Source: Pseudomonas marginalis (GTDB taxonomy: Bacteria > Pseudomonadota > Gammaproteobacteria > Pseudomonadales > Pseudomonadaceae). From it: a stretch of 64,000 bases of DNA. A program made the translations under genes and the position numbers. Positions within the stretch are counted from its first letter, which is position 1, and each line of letters starts with the position of its first letter. The stretch is taken from positions 3,601,001 through 3,665,000 of the forward strand of contig NZ_JALJWV010000001.1 of assembly GCF_024169655.1 (NCBI RefSeq). The letters are read 5' to 3'. A model generated the notes under the pieces. It was not told the DNA's origin. It saw only the letters and a program-made list of their open reading frames with translations, and searched no databases. Shown piece after piece: positions 41,621-55,480 of this stretch.

Positions 41621-41989
41621 TTAACCGTCCTTCTCGATTTCACAGAGTAGCGGATGCTGGCTTTCCCTGGCGTACTGGTTGACCTGCATGGCCTTTGTCT
41701 CGGCGATGTCGCGGGTAAACACTCCACATACTGCCCGTCCTTCTGTGTGAACGGCCAGCATTACCTTGGTCGCCAACTCGCGGTTCAGGTTAAAAAACAC
41801 CTCGAGCACTTCGACCACGAAATCCATCGGTGTGTAGTCATCATTGAACAAAACCACCTTGTACATCGGCGGCGCCTGTAGAGCAGGCTTAGCCTCCTGG
41901 ACAGCAATGCCTGCAGAACCGTCGTCATCGTGTTCGTGATCCGGTCGATCCTGATTGAATGTTAGTCGAATCTGGCTGATTGCATGCAT
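41621..41989 (-). CDS. clpS: ClpS adaptor for N-degron substrates
   Basis: A 122-residue adaptor. A flexible N-terminal tail (about 1-38) precedes the folded core: [28 protein letters not shown] (Asn-Asp-Asp and Met line the pocket for Leu, Phe, Tyr and Trp N-termini) and [27 protein letters not shown] (His and Thr contacts). It delivers substrates to ClpA. Co-transcribed with clpA and divergent from cspD. Confidence 0.97.
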   Translation of the reverse strand: MHAISQIRLTFNQDRPDHEHDDDGSAGIAVQEAKPALQAPPMYKVVLFNDDYTPMDFVVEVLEVFFNLNRELATKVMLAVHTEGRAVCGVFTRDIAETKAMQVNQYARESQHPLLCEIEKDG

Positions 41990-42212
41990 GGAAAGAAAGG
42001 TTCGTCAGTGGTTCAAATACAGTGGTGGGGGCGACCTGTCAGAATTTCAACTCTGACCCTTCGGTCACCTTGACTATCGGTAAATCAGTGTTACAACCAA
42101 TAGAACCCACAGTGGGTAAAAAAGGTCCGCGCAGTCAACCTTATTATTCGGGTTAGGACGGATAAACTGGATGATACTCCAGTGATGGAGTCTGGTGCAG
42201 AGGGATATGGGT

Positions 42213-42491
42213 ATGTCTGGCGTCAAGATCAGTGGCAAGGTCAAGTGGTTCAATAACGCCAAGGGATATGGCTTTATTAACGAAGAAGGTAAAAGCGAGG
42301 ACCTTTTTGCACACTATTCGGCGATCATCATGGATGGGTACAAAACGCTGAAGGCGGGGCAAGCTGTGAGCTTTGAAATCATTCAAGGACCGAAAGGGCT
42401 GCACGCCGTAAATATTGATGCAGTGAAAACTGGAACACCGGAAAAGCCCGCAGCATCGCACGCTCATAAAGAAAAGAAACAAACGGCCTGA
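42213..42491 (+). CDS. cspD: Cold-shock-domain protein CspD
   Basis: A 92-residue single-stranded nucleic-acid-binding protein. The domain [31 protein letters not shown] holds the RNP1 ([15 protein letters not shown]) and RNP2 (DLFAHY) motifs. A charged tail of about 20 residues ([18 protein letters not shown]) extends beyond the domain. CspD of E. coli inhibits replication in stationary phase. The ATG at 42213 is chosen for its AGAGG nine bases upstream; 42207 is possible. Divergent from clpS, as in gamma-proteobacteria generally. Confidence 0.93.
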   Translation: MSGVKISGKVKWFNNAKGYGFINEEGKSEDLFAHYSAIIMDGYKTLKAGQAVSFEIIQGPKGLHAVNIDAVKTGTPEKPAASHAHKEKKQTA

Positions 42492-42521
42492 TTCGCCGCC
42501 GAGCATGCAGTCTTGCAATAC

Positions 42522-42562
42522 GAAAACGGCCACCCCAGTCAATCCAGGGTGGCCGTTTTTTA
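42522..42562. terminator. Bidirectional terminator between cspD and icd
   Basis: Stem ACGGCCACCC/GGGTGGCCGT with T-runs on both sides, between the convergent stops. Confidence 0.85.
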
Positions 42563-42573
42563 TGCCACTTTGC

Positions 42574-43830
42574 TTACATATGCGAAATCAACGCATCGCC
42601 AAACCCCGACGAAGACAGCAACTTGGCACCGTCCATCAAGCGATGGAAATCATAGGTCACGGTCTTGGCCGAGATCGCGCCATTGGTGCCCTTGATGATC
42701 AAGTCAGCCGCCTCGGTCCAGCCCATGTGGCGCAGCATCATTTCCGCCGACAGAATCAATGAGCCCGGGTTGACCTGGTCCTTGCCCGCATACTTGGGCG
42801 CAGTACCGTGGGTAGCCTCGAACATGGCGATGGTATCGGACAGGTTGGCCCCCGGCGCAATGCCGATGCCCCCTACTTCCGCCGCCAGCGCATCGGAAAG
42901 GTAGTCGCCGTTGAGGTTCAACGTGGCGATCACATCGTATTCGGCCGGGCGCAGCAGGATCTGCTGAAGCATGGCGTCGGCAATTGCATCTTTAACCACT
43001 ACGTTCTTGCCGGTTTTTGGATTCTTGAACTGCATCCATGGACCGCCGTCGAGCAGGGTCGCGCCGAATTCTTTCTCGGCGATGCCGTAGGCCCACTCCT
43101 TGAAGGCACCTTCGGTGAACTTCATGATGTTGCCTTTGTGCACGATGGTCAGCGACTCACGATCGTTATCCACGACGTATTGCAGCGCTTTGCGCACCAG
43201 ACGCTCAGTACCCTGCTTGGAGACCGGCTTGATACCGATGCCGCAATCCTGGTCGAAACGGATCTTGGTAACGCCCATTTCTTCCTTGAGGAACTTGATC
43301 ACTTTGATCGCTTCCGGCGAACCGGCTTTCCACTCGATCCCGGCGTAAATATCTTCGGAGTTTTCGCGGAAGATGGTCATGTCCACGTCGCCAGGCTTCT
43401 TGACCGGGCTTGGCACGCCTTCGAACCAGCGCACCGGGCGCAGGCACACATACAGGTCGAGTTGTTGGCGCAGGGCCACGTTCAACGAACGGATGCCACC
43501 ACCGACCGGGGTGGTCAGCGGGCCTTTGATGGACACCACGTAATCCCTGACCGCGTCCAGGGTTTCCTGGGGCAGCCAGGTGTCCTGGTCGTAGACTTGG
43601 GTCGCTTTTTCGCCGGCGAAAACTTCCATCCACGAAATCTTGCGCTTGCCGCCGTAGGCTTTTTCAACAGCTGCGTCGACCACCTTGATCATCACCGGGC
43701 TGATGTCGACGCCAATACCGTCACCTTCGATATAAGGGATGATCGGTTGGTCAGGAACATTGAGAGAATGGTCTGCATTGACGGTGATTTTGTCGCCGAC
43801 TGCCGGAACCTGAATCTTCTTGTATCCCAT
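42574..43830 (-). CDS. icd: NADP-dependent isocitrate dehydrogenase (dimeric type)
   Basis: A 418-residue enzyme that oxidises isocitrate to 2-oxoglutarate in the TCA cycle. It starts [17 protein letters not shown] after GGAG. The substrate site is [24 protein letters not shown] near 107-130; the Ser there is the AceK phosphorylation site in the E. coli enzyme. Metal ligands lie in [20 protein letters not shown] and NADP contacts in [21 protein letters not shown]. Divergent from idh, with 505 bases between. Confidence 0.97.
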   Translation of the reverse strand: MGYKKIQVPAVGDKITVNADHSLNVPDQPIIPYIEGDGIGVDISPVMIKVVDAAVEKAYGGKRKISWMEVFAGEKATQVYDQDTWLPQETLDAVRDYVVSIKGPLTTPVGGGIRSLNVALRQQLDLYVCLRPVRWFEGVPSPVKKPGDVDMTIFRENSEDIYAGIEWKAGSPEAIKVIKFLKEEMGVTKIRFDQDCGIGIKPVSKQGTERLVRKALQYVVDNDRESLTIVHKGNIMKFTEGAFKEWAYGIAEKEFGATLLDGGPWMQFKNPKTGKNVVVKDAIADAMLQQILLRPAEYDVIATLNLNGDYLSDALAAEVGGIGIAPGANLSDTIAMFEATHGTAPKYAGKDQVNPGSLILSAEMMLRHMGWTEAADLIIKGTNGAISAKTVTYDFHRLMDGAKLLSSSGFGDALISHM

Positions 43831-46561
<2,731 letters not shown>

Positions 46562-46578
46562 GGTTGTAAGGATGCAAA

Positions 46579-46610
46579 CAAACCCCGGCCCCGTGCCGGG
46601 GTTTGTGTTT
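46579..46610 (+). terminator. Terminator of idh
   Basis: Stem CAAACCCCGGC/GCCGGGGTTTG with a five-base loop, followed by TGTTT. Confidence 0.8.
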
Positions 46611-46632
46611 CCAGCGAATAAACCGGATTCAA

Positions 46633-46722
46633 ATGTGGGAAGGAGCTTGCTCCCGATAGCAGTGAGTCAGCTACCAATAAGTCGACTGCCTCACCGCCAT
46701 CGGGAGCAAGCCCCCTCCCACA
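46633..46722. repeat. REP pair (REPIN) between idh and nudJ
   Basis: ATGTGGGAAGGAGCTTGCTC...GATAGCAGTGA and inverse GCCATCGGGAGCAAG...CCTCCCACA, with a 30-base spacer, after the idh terminator. Confidence 0.8.
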
Positions 46723-46776
46723 CCGACTGCAATCCTGCCTGAAGACCGCACCGCACTCAGAATCGAGAGGCATCCA

Positions 46777-47223
46777 ATGACCTGGCAACCCCACATCACC
46801 GTCGCCACCATCGTCGAAGACAACGGCCGCTTCCTGATGGTCGAAGAACTCAAAGGCGGCCGCGCCGTGCTCAACCAACCCGCCGGCCACCTCGACCCGC
46901 ACGAAACGCTGACCGAAGCCGCCGTGCGTGAAACCCTCGAAGAAACCGGCTGGGACGTCGAAGCCACCGGCATCGTCGGCATCTACCTGTACACCGCCCC
47001 GAGCAACGGCGTGGCCTACCAGCGGGTCTGTTTCACCGCCAAGGCGCTGAAACACCACCCGGACTATCAACTAGACGACGGCATCGTGCGCGCCCGCTGG
47101 CTGACCCGTGAGGAGCTGATGGCCCTGCGCGACACCTGGCGCAGCGAGCTGATCATCCGCTGTATCGACGATTATCTGGCCGGCTTTCGCCACAGTCTCG
47201 AATTGATCCGACCTTCTCTTTAG
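46777..47223 (+). CDS. nudJ: Nudix hydrolase NudJ-like
   Basis: A 148-residue Nudix protein. The Nudix box is GHLDPHETLTEAAVRETLEETGWDVEA near 38-64 (Gx5Ex7REUxEExGU). The start MTWQPHITVATIVEDNGRFLMVEEL is typical of NudJ/YmfB, which hydrolyses thiamine diphosphate precursors and nucleoside di- and triphosphates. It lies 60 bases before mnmA, the same order as E. coli ymfB-mnmA-hflD-purB. Exact substrate uncertain. Confidence 0.9.
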   Translation: MTWQPHITVATIVEDNGRFLMVEELKGGRAVLNQPAGHLDPHETLTEAAVRETLEETGWDVEATGIVGIYLYTAPSNGVAYQRVCFTAKALKHHPDYQLDDGIVRARWLTREELMALRDTWRSELIIRCIDDYLAGFRHSLELIRPSL

Positions 47224-47282
47224 CCTTGAAGGCTTGGGCCTGTTAGAATCGCGTCCTTTTTCAAGACACCCGTTGAAACCCT

Positions 47283-48407
47283 ATGCGTGATCCAGCCCCT
47301 TCTGACACACAAAAGAAGCGCGTCATCGTCGGCATGTCCGGCGGCGTGGATTCTTCCGTTTCCGCCGTTCTGCTCATGGAGCAGGGTTATGAGGTGGAAG
47401 GCCTGTTCATGAAGAACTGGGAAGAAGACGATGGAACGGAATATTGCACCGCCATGGACGACCTGGCAGATGCCCAGGCCGTGTGCGACAAGATCGGCAT
47501 CAAGCTGCACACCGCCAATTTCGCGGCCGAGTACTGGGACAACGTGTTCGAGCACTTCCTGGCCGAATACAAGGCCGGCCGCACGCCGAACCCGGACATC
47601 CTGTGTAATCGCGAGATCAAGTTCAAGGCGTTCCTCGACTACGCCATGATGCTCGGCGCGGACCTGATCGCCACTGGCCACTACGTGCGCCGTCGCGATA
47701 TCGACGGGCGCACCGAACTGCTCAAAGGCCTGGACCCCAACAAGGACCAGAGCTACTTCCTGCACGCCGTCGGCGGCGAACAGATCGCCAAGACCCTGTT
47801 CCCGGTCGGCGAACTGGAAAAGCCCGAAGTGCGCAGGATCGCCGAGCAGCACGACCTGGCCACCGCCAAGAAGAAGGATTCCACCGGGATCTGCTTTATC
47901 GGCGAGCGCCGCTTCAGCGATTTCCTCAAGCAATACCTGCCGGCGCAACCGGGCGAGATCAAAACCACCGAAGGCGAGGTCATCGGCCGCCACCACGGCC
48001 TGATGTACCACACCATCGGCCAGCGCCAGGGCCTGGGCATCGGCGGCTTGAAAGACGCCGGTGACGAGCCGTGGTACGTGCTGGTCAAGGACCTGGAGCA
48101 CAACGAACTGATCGTGGGCCAGGGCAATGAGCACCCCTGGTTGTTCTCCCGCGCGCTGCTCGCTTCGGATATCTACTGGGTCAACCCGGTGGACCTGAGC
48201 GCGCCGCGCCGCCTGACCGCCAAGGTGCGCTATCGCCAGAGCGACCAGCCCTGCACCCTGGAAAAAACCGCCGACGGTTACCGCGCCACCTTCGACGACC
48301 CGCAGCGCGCGGTCACGCCTGGCCAGTCCGTGGTGTTCTACGATGGCGAGGTGTGCCTGGGGGGCGGCGTGATTGAAGTCGCCGAACCCTGGAGCAGCCC
48401 GGCATGA
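47283..48407 (+). CDS. mnmA: tRNA-specific 2-thiouridylase MnmA
   Basis: A 374-residue enzyme that activates wobble U34 with ATP and adds sulfur received from TusE. The PP-loop is [17 protein letters not shown] near 16-32, the first catalytic Cys is in [15 protein letters not shown] (about 107) and the second in [13 protein letters not shown] (about 204). It overlaps hflD by four bases. The Tus proteins that feed it are encoded at 25.8-27.1 kb. Confidence 0.98.
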   Translation: MRDPAPSDTQKKRVIVGMSGGVDSSVSAVLLMEQGYEVEGLFMKNWEEDDGTEYCTAMDDLADAQAVCDKIGIKLHTANFAAEYWDNVFEHFLAEYKAGRTPNPDILCNREIKFKAFLDYAMMLGADLIATGHYVRRRDIDGRTELLKGLDPNKDQSYFLHAVGGEQIAKTLFPVGELEKPEVRRIAEQHDLATAKKKDSTGICFIGERRFSDFLKQYLPAQPGEIKTTEGEVIGRHHGLMYHTIGQRQGLGIGGLKDAGDEPWYVLVKDLEHNELIVGQGNEHPWLFSRALLASDIYWVNPVDLSAPRRLTAKVRYRQSDQPCTLEKTADGYRATFDDPQRAVTPGQSVVFYDGEVCLGGGVIEVAEPWSSPA

Positions 48408-49027
48408 GCCCGACCCAGGAGCAATTGACGGCGCTTGGCGGGGTCTTCCTCGCCGCGGTGCTGGTGGACAAGATCGCCAAAACCGGCCAGGTCACCGAGG
48501 CCGGCCTGACCTGCATGCTCGGCAGCCTGCTGATTCGCGACCCCAAGGACACCCTGGAAGTCTACGGCGGTGACGACCTGGCGCTGCGCGAAGGCTACCG
48601 TGCGCTGGTCGGCGCACTGGAACGCGACCCGAGCACCTTGCAGCGCGAACCACTGCGCTACGCCCTGTCGATGCTCGGCCTTGAGCGCCAACTGGCCAAG
48701 CGTGACGACCTGCTCGAGACCATCGGCAAGCGTCTGCCGCAGATCCAGTCCCAGGTTGAACACTTCGGCCCGGCCCACGAAAACGTCATCGCCGCTTGCG
48801 GCGCGCTGTACCAGGACACCTTGAGCACGTTGCGCCAGCGCATCCAGGTGCATGGCGATATGCGCAACCTGCAACAACCGAACAACGCCTCGAAGATCCG
48901 TGCCCTGCTCCTGGCCGGTATTCGTTCGGCGCGGTTGTGGCGCCAGTTGGGCGGTCATCGTTGGCAGCTGGTCATCAGCCGTCGCAAATTGCTCAAAGAG
49001 CTTTACCCGTTGATGCGCAAAGAATAA
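48404..49027 (+). CDS. hflD: HflD, high-frequency lysogenization protein homologue
   Basis: A 207-residue peripheral membrane protein: [72 protein letters not shown] and [36 protein letters not shown]. In E. coli it binds lambda CII; the normal cellular role is unclear. It lies between mnmA and purB, as in enterics, coupled to mnmA by an ATGA overlap. Confidence 0.95.
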   Translation: MSPTQEQLTALGGVFLAAVLVDKIAKTGQVTEAGLTCMLGSLLIRDPKDTLEVYGGDDLALREGYRALVGALERDPSTLQREPLRYALSMLGLERQLAKRDDLLETIGKRLPQIQSQVEHFGPAHENVIAACGALYQDTLSTLRQRIQVHGDMRNLQQPNNASKIRALLLAGIRSARLWRQLGGHRWQLVISRRKLLKELYPLMRKE

Positions 49028-49065
49028 GTCGCAGCCACGGGCTATTTTCAAGCCGTTACGCGTAA

Positions 49066-50523
<1,458 letters not shown>

Positions 50524-50542
50524 TCATCGCAAGCCCCTTTGA

Positions 50543-50568
50543 GACGCCCGGCCGCGCCGGGCGTTTTT
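50543..50568 (+). terminator. Terminator of purB
   Basis: Stem ACGCCCGGC/GCCGGGCGT followed by TTTTTATT. Confidence 0.85.
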
Positions 50569-50607
50569 ATTCCAGTCTGAAAAGTGCTTTTTTTCAATAG
50601 GTTACAC

Positions 50608-51777
50608 ATGAATCCTGATATCCCTCTTCAACTTCTGGGCGGCATCACGGCACGGGAATTCCTGCGCGACTACTGGCAGAAAAAACCGCTGCTGATCCGT
50701 CAGGCCATTCCTGACTTCGAAAGCCCGATCGACGCCGATGAACTGGCCGGCCTGGCCCTGGAAGAAGAAGTCGAGTCGCGCCTGGTGATCGAACACGGCG
50801 AGCGTCCGTGGGAACTGCGCCGCGGCCCGTTCGTCGAAGACACCTTCAGCACCTTGCCCGAGCGCGAGTGGACCCTGCTGGTGCAGGCGGTCGACCAGTT
50901 CGTGCCGGAAGTCGCCGAATTGCTTGAGCAGTTCCGCTTCCTGCCTAGCTGGCGCATCGACGACGTGATGATCAGCTTCGCCGCGCCCGGCGGTAGCGTG
51001 GGTCCGCACTTCGATAATTACGACGTGTTCCTGCTGCAAGCCCACGGCAAGCGCAACTGGAAGATCGGCCAGATGTGCAGCTCTGAAAGCCCGATGCTGC
51101 AACACGCCGACCTGCGCATCCTCGCCGAATTCGAAGAGAGCGCTGAATGGGTGCTGGAACCGGGCGACATGCTCTACCTGCCGCCACGCCTGGCCCACTA
51201 CGGCATTGCAGAAGATGACTGCATGACCTACTCGGTAGGCTTCCGCGCACCAAGCGCTGCCGAAGTACTGACCCACTTCACCGACTTCCTGAGCCAGTAC
51301 CTGAGCGACGAAGAGCGTTACACTGACGCCGATATTCAGCCAGTCAGCGACCCGCACCAGATCCAGAGCGACGCCCTCAACCGTCTCAAAAGCCTGCTGG
51401 CCGAGCACATGAGCGACGAGCGCATGCTACTGACCTGGTTCGGCCAGTTCATGACCGAGCCGCGCTACCCGGAACTGGTCGCCGGCCCGGAAGAGCTGCT
51501 GGAAGAAGACGTGGTCGGCAGCCTGGAACACGGCGGCGTACTGATCCGCAACCCAAGCGCGCGCATGGCCTGGTCCGAAGTGGACGACGACCTGCTGCTG
51601 TTTGCCAGCGGCCAGAGCCGTTACCTGCCGGGCAAACTGCGCGAACTGCTGAAAATGATCTGCGCAGCCGACGCCCTGCACATCGACAACCTCAGTGAAT
51701 GGCTGACGGACGAAGATGCCCGCGACCTGCTGTGCGAACTGGTCAAGCAAGGAAGCCTGGGGTTTGCCGATGAATAG
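50608..51777 (+). CDS. roxA: Ribosomal protein uL16 arginine hydroxylase (RoxA/YcfD)
   Basis: A 389-residue JmjC/cupin-fold oxygenase using Fe(II) and 2-oxoglutarate. The start MNPDIPLQLLGGITAREFLRDYWQKKPLLIRQAI, the metal motif GPHFDNYDVFLLQAHGKRNWKIG (HxD near 132-134), and a downstream His in PPRLAHYGIAEDDCMTYSVGFRAPS match YcfD, which hydroxylates Arg81 of L16. The ATG at 50608 is preferred; 50584 would add eight residues. It overlaps the GNAT gene. Confidence 0.95.
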   Translation: MNPDIPLQLLGGITAREFLRDYWQKKPLLIRQAIPDFESPIDADELAGLALEEEVESRLVIEHGERPWELRRGPFVEDTFSTLPEREWTLLVQAVDQFVPEVAELLEQFRFLPSWRIDDVMISFAAPGGSVGPHFDNYDVFLLQAHGKRNWKIGQMCSSESPMLQHADLRILAEFEESAEWVLEPGDMLYLPPRLAHYGIAEDDCMTYSVGFRAPSAAEVLTHFTDFLSQYLSDEERYTDADIQPVSDPHQIQSDALNRLKSLLAEHMSDERMLLTWFGQFMTEPRYPELVAGPEELLEEDVVGSLEHGGVLIRNPSARMAWSEVDDDLLLFASGQSRYLPGKLRELLKMICAADALHIDNLSEWLTDEDARDLLCELVKQGSLGFADE

Positions 51778-52192
51778 GATTCACGTAAGTGTCGCGGACT
51801 GGCATAAGGATATCGCCGAGATTCGGCGCATTCGTGAAGCGGTATTTATCGCCGAACAATCGGTTCCACCCGAACTGGAATGGGACGCAGACGACGCGGA
51901 TGCCGTGCATTTCCTCGCGTTCGAGGGCGACTTTCCGATTGGCACCGCGCGCCTGCTGCCCAGCGGCGAGATCGGCCGCGTGTCGGTCCTCAAGGACTGG
52001 CGCGGGCTGAAAGTCGGCGACAAGCTGATGGAAGCGGTGATCGGCGAAGCCGAAAAACGCGGCCAGCACAAACAGTTCCTCAGCGCACAGGTCTATGCCG
52101 CGCCGTTCTATGAGCGACTGGGCTTCAAGATTGTCAGCGAGGAATTCCTTGAAGTCGGGATTCCGCACGTCGATATGGTGCGCGAGGGCTGA
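51770..52192 (+). CDS. GNAT-family N-acetyltransferase (ElaA/YjcF-like)
   Basis: A 140-residue acetyltransferase. IRRIREAVFIAEQSVPPELEWDADDADAVHFLAFEG is typical of the ElaA/YjcF group; the acetyl-CoA loop is in VLKDWRGLKVGDKLMEAVIGEAEKRG near 72-97, and the end YERLGFKIVSEEFLEVGIPHVDM completes the fold. Substrate unknown. Its ATG lies eight bases inside roxA, so translation is coupled. Confidence 0.9.
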   Translation: MNRIHVSVADWHKDIAEIRRIREAVFIAEQSVPPELEWDADDADAVHFLAFEGDFPIGTARLLPSGEIGRVSVLKDWRGLKVGDKLMEAVIGEAEKRGQHKQFLSAQVYAAPFYERLGFKIVSEEFLEVGIPHVDMVREG

Positions 52193-52209
52193 TCCTAGAC
52201 CGCGTCGTT

Positions 52210-52298
52210 GCTATCGGGGGCAAGCCCCCTCCCACATTCGACCGCATTCCAAGGGATGCTCTCGGTCAAAATGTGGGAGGGGGCTTGCCCCCGATAGC
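52210..52298. repeat. REP pair (REPIN) after GNAT gene
   Basis: GCTATCGGGGGCAAG...CCTCCCACATT and exact inverse AATGTGGGAGG...CTTGCCCCCGATAGC with a spacer of about 30. It lies between the GNAT stop and its terminator. Confidence 0.9.
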
Positions 52299-52319
52299 TA
52301 TTTTCAGCAACACCAAAAA

Positions 52320-52344
52320 TACCCTGCCCCGCCAGGGTGTTTTG
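52320..52344 (+). terminator. Terminator after roxA-GNAT pair
   Basis: Stem ACCCTG/CAGGGT followed by GTTTTG, placed just after the REPIN. Confidence 0.6.
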
Positions 52345-52423
52345 CCATCTACGATTCAACTTGCGACCCGCCAGGCCGACAAACTGGCACTATCAAGCCT
52401 TATGACTCGCAGAGATAACGGAC

Positions 52424-53161
52424 ATGTCCCTACGCACCCTGCTCACAGCCCTCCTCCTGACCGCCAGCTTCACGGCAGCGGCCGACACCGAAGTCGTCAA
52501 CCTGAGCAACCGCACCAGCGCCGACCTGCTGCCCGTGGCGCAGAACTTCCTCGGTAAGGATGGCACCGTCAGCGCCTACGGCAATCAACTGATCGTCAAT
52601 GCCGACCCTGCCAAGATCCAGAACCTGCGCGCCCTGCTCGCGCAATTGGACACACCGGCCAAGCGCCTGCTGATCACCGTCGACACCAACGAAAACAACC
52701 AGCAAAACAGTGGCGACAGCCAAACCCGCATCATCAGCTACGGTACCGCCAGCCGCGACGGCGGGATCCAGCAGATCCAGGCCAGCGAAGGCGTGCCCGC
52801 ACTGATCCAGGTGGGCCAGAGCGTGCCGCTGACCACCACCCAGCCCGATGCCTATGGCCGCCCGCAAAACCAGACCCAGTACCGCAACGTCACTCAAGGC
52901 TTCTACGTGACCGCCAGCGTGACAGGCGACACCGTGCACCTGGCGATCAGTACCAACCGTGACCGCATGAGCCAGGAGCGTCCCGATGTAGTGAACGTGC
53001 AGAGCACCGACACAAGCGTCAGCGGTCGCCTGGGCGAGTGGATTCCGCTGGCCGGCATCAATCGCGAAACCCAGGCCGACAAAACCTCTCAAACCCGCAC
53101 CTACACTACCCAGGGCCGCGACGACCTGACTTTACGCGTTAAAGTCGAGACCTTGAACTGA
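52424..53161 (+). CDS. Stand-alone secretin N-domain-like exported protein
   Basis: A 245-residue protein with signal peptide MSLRTLLTALLLTASFTAAA. The next part, DTEVVNLSNRTSADLLPVAQNFLGKDGTVSAYGNQLIVNADPAKIQNLRALLAQLDTPAKRLLITVD, matches the secretin N1/NolW short domain. The rest (SVPLTTT, GFYVTASVTGDTVHLAI, LGEWIPLAGINRETQ) resembles the beta part before a secretin pore, but no pore domain follows. No secretion genes are nearby. Function unknown; it may be a periplasmic assembly factor. Confidence 0.8.
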   Translation: MSLRTLLTALLLTASFTAAADTEVVNLSNRTSADLLPVAQNFLGKDGTVSAYGNQLIVNADPAKIQNLRALLAQLDTPAKRLLITVDTNENNQQNSGDSQTRIISYGTASRDGGIQQIQASEGVPALIQVGQSVPLTTTQPDAYGRPQNQTQYRNVTQGFYVTASVTGDTVHLAISTNRDRMSQERPDVVNVQSTDTSVSGRLGEWIPLAGINRETQADKTSQTRTYTTQGRDDLTLRVKVETLN

Positions 53162-53653
53162 AGCACCAATAACTGACTGACGAGTCGTATGAGACTAAAG
53201 ATGTAGTGCCAGAAAAAAAGCACTACAAAACATTTGACGATCCAAAAAAGCATGGGCATGATGGCCTCGCTCCCGCTAATCAGAGGCCCTGGCAAGGGCC
53301 TTCGGATCGTCACTCTAAGTTACCCACCTGAGCCGATTCGTGTCTGTACCGCCCACAAGGTGTGTTTGACGAGGTTGCGACTGGAACGAAGTTGTCCCGA
53401 GGGACGGAAGCTAACCAGGTAACGCGGCTACACACTGTTGGATCGCCCAAAGGCCCACGACGCCTGAAGACCGTTCGCAGTTCGCCCTTACCTGCCCAAC
53501 TCCCCTCTCGCCCTTCGTTCATCCCGTCGCCTCCCCGCCAGACTTGACTTGAACACCGGTGCTTCTGGTCAGCGAGCAGCCATGCCCACGCACTGTATAC
53601 GTGGCTGGCAAACGGAATTTTCCACCCAGACCTATGCGACGAGGTTTATCTCC
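53162..53653. other. Long leader/intergenic region before aceA
   Basis: 492 bases with no supported gene. It holds hairpin GTAGTGC-(10 A-rich)-GCACTAC at 53203-53226, a perfect stem AGGCCCT-GGCA-AGGGCCT at 53284-53301, and a GTCCC-GA-GGGAC stem near 53395. Short open frames occur on both strands, including a hydrophobic minus-strand one (53101-53259), but none has a convincing ribosome site. It could contain an unannotated small RNA. Confidence 0.4.
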
Positions 53654-54979
53654 ATGGCACTGACACGCGAACAGCAAATTGCAGCCCTTGAAAAAGATTG
53701 GGCTGAAAACCCACGCTGGAAAGGCGTGACCCGCGCTTACTCCGCTGCTGACGTCGTCCGCCTGCGCGGCTCGGTTCAACCTGAGCACACCTTTGCAAAA
53801 CTCGGCGCCGAGAAGCTGTGGAACCTGGTCACCCAGGGCGCCAAGCCTTCCTTCCGTCCCGACAAAGATTTCGTCAACTGCATGGGCGCCCTGACCGGTG
53901 GCCAGGCAGTCCAACAGGTAAAAGCCGGTATCCAGGCGATCTACCTGTCCGGCTGGCAAGTGGCTGCGGACAACAACTCCGCCGAATCCATGTACCCCGA
54001 CCAATCGCTGTACCCGGTAGACTCCGTGCCAACCGTGGTCAAGCGCATCAACAACTCGTTCCGTCGCGCCGACCAGATCCAGTGGAAAGCCGGTAAAGGT
54101 CCAGGCGACGAAGGCTACATCGACTACTTCGCACCGATCGTGGCTGACGCCGAAGCCGGTTTCGGCGGCGTGCTGAACGCCTACGAGCTGATGAAGAGCA
54201 TGATCGAAGCAGGCGCCGCCGGCGTTCACTTCGAAGACCAACTGGCCTCGGTAAAAAAATGCGGCCACATGGGCGGCAAAGTACTGGTACCGACCCAGGA
54301 AGCCGTGCAGAAGCTGACCGCTGCCCGTCTGGCTGCTGACGTTGCTGGTACACCGACCATCATCCTGGCCCGTACCGACGCCAACGCTGCCGACCTGCTG
54401 ACGTCGGACTGCGACCCATACGACCAACCGTTCGTCACTGGCGAGCGTACCCAGGAAGGCTTCTACAAAGTGCGCGCCGGTCTCGACCAGGCCATCGCTC
54501 GCGGCCTGGCCTATGCCCCTTATGCCGACCTGATCTGGTGCGAAACCGCCAAGCCGGACCTGGCAGAAGCCCGTCGCTTCGCCGAAGCGATCAAAAAGGA
54601 ATACCCGGACCAACTGCTGTCCTACAACTGCTCGCCTTCCTTCAACTGGAAGAAAAACCTGGACGACGCGACCATCGCCAAGTTCCAGCGCGAACTGTCC
54701 GCCATGGGCTACAAGCACCAGTTCATTACCCTGGCCGGCATCCACAACATGTGGCACAGCATGTTCAACCTGGCGCACGACTACGCCCGCAACGACATGA
54801 CCGCCTACGTGAAGCTGCAGGAGCAGGAATTCGCTGACGCCGCCAAGGGTTACACCTTCGTGGCTCACCAGCAGGAAGTGGGCACCGGCTACTTCGACGA
54901 CATGACCACCGTGATCCAGGGCGGCACCTCGTCCGTGACCGCGCTGACCGGTTCGACCGAAGAAGAACAGTTCCACTGA
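53654..54979 (+). CDS. aceA: Isocitrate lyase
   Basis: A 441-residue enzyme that splits isocitrate to glyoxylate and succinate, the entry to the glyoxylate shunt. It starts [40 protein letters not shown]. The catalytic loop is [16 protein letters not shown] near 199-214 (Cys in KKCGH); other landmarks are [46 protein letters not shown], and [13 protein letters not shown]. It competes with Icd and Idh for isocitrate. Length resembles the E. coli type rather than the longer P. aeruginosa enzyme I recall. Confidence 0.98.
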   Translation: MALTREQQIAALEKDWAENPRWKGVTRAYSAADVVRLRGSVQPEHTFAKLGAEKLWNLVTQGAKPSFRPDKDFVNCMGALTGGQAVQQVKAGIQAIYLSGWQVAADNNSAESMYPDQSLYPVDSVPTVVKRINNSFRRADQIQWKAGKGPGDEGYIDYFAPIVADAEAGFGGVLNAYELMKSMIEAGAAGVHFEDQLASVKKCGHMGGKVLVPTQEAVQKLTAARLAADVAGTPTIILARTDANAADLLTSDCDPYDQPFVTGERTQEGFYKVRAGLDQAIARGLAYAPYADLIWCETAKPDLAEARRFAEAIKKEYPDQLLSYNCSPSFNWKKNLDDATIAKFQRELSAMGYKHQFITLAGIHNMWHSMFNLAHDYARNDMTAYVKLQEQEFADAAKGYTFVAHQQEVGTGYFDDMTTVIQGGTSSVTALTGSTEEEQFH

Positions 54980-55040
54980 GTGACTGAGCAAACGGCCATT
55001 GCGGGCACGGTAAAAAGCTAACCGCAATGCCGCTCGATCT

Positions 55041-55070
55041 ACGCCCCGACTGGTTCGGGGCGTTTTTTTT
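55041..55070 (+). terminator. Terminator of aceA
   Basis: Stem ACGCCCCGA/TCGGGGCGT with a five-base loop and eight Ts. Confidence 0.9.
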
Positions 55071-55108
55071 GCCCGAAAAAACGCCCCCTGACACCACACA
55101 AATCAAAA

Positions 55109-55197
55109 ATGTGGGAGGGGGCTTGTCCCCGATTACGGTGTGTCAGTCAATACTTCGCTGCTGATCCACCGCAATCGGGGACAAGCCCCCTCCCACA
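55109..55197. repeat. REP pair (REPIN) between aceA and nuo
   Basis: ATGTGGGAGG...CTTGTCCCCGATTACGGTG and inverse CACCGCAATCGGGGACAAG...CCTCCCACA with a spacer of about 27, after the aceA terminator. Confidence 0.85.
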
Positions 55198-55362
55198 CTG
55201 GGAAATGCGTCCAACCTGAAAATTTTGGGCAAAATATTGATCCAAAGCGGTATTTTGTTCAGATAAATCAGCTAAAAGATCCGCACCGGCAACTAGCGGT
55301 AATCAAGCAAGTAACGACAACTTCCTGCACCACACCGCAACCATCCGCTTAACGCCCACCCA

Positions 55363-55381
55363 AATAACATTCATTATCATT
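55363..55381. promoter_or_regulatory. Weak Fur-box-like sequence upstream of nuo
   Basis: AATAACATTCATTATCATT; its reverse complement AATGATAATGAATGTTATT partly matches the GATAAT-repeat Fur consensus. Complex I is rich in iron-sulfur clusters, so iron control is conceivable, but AT-rich chance matches are common. Confidence 0.2.
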
Positions 55382-55480
55382 TGGACCATAAAAGCGTCGT
55401 TACAGGTTAAACAAAACATATTTGATAAAAAGCCCGCTAATGCCCGTAACTCAAGGGCTGCAGCCCTACGGAGGTGTACT

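Noticed and set aside
53101..53259. Hydrophobic minus-strand open frame (MPMLFWIVKCFVVLFFW...)
   Set aside because: It overlaps the secretin-domain gene end and the A-rich hairpin, whose antisense reads as Phe-rich codons. No ribosome site is visible.
53310..53547. Short open frames on both strands before aceA as genes
   Set aside because: Composition is Pro/Arg/Ser-rich, no ribosome site, and the two strands contradict each other.
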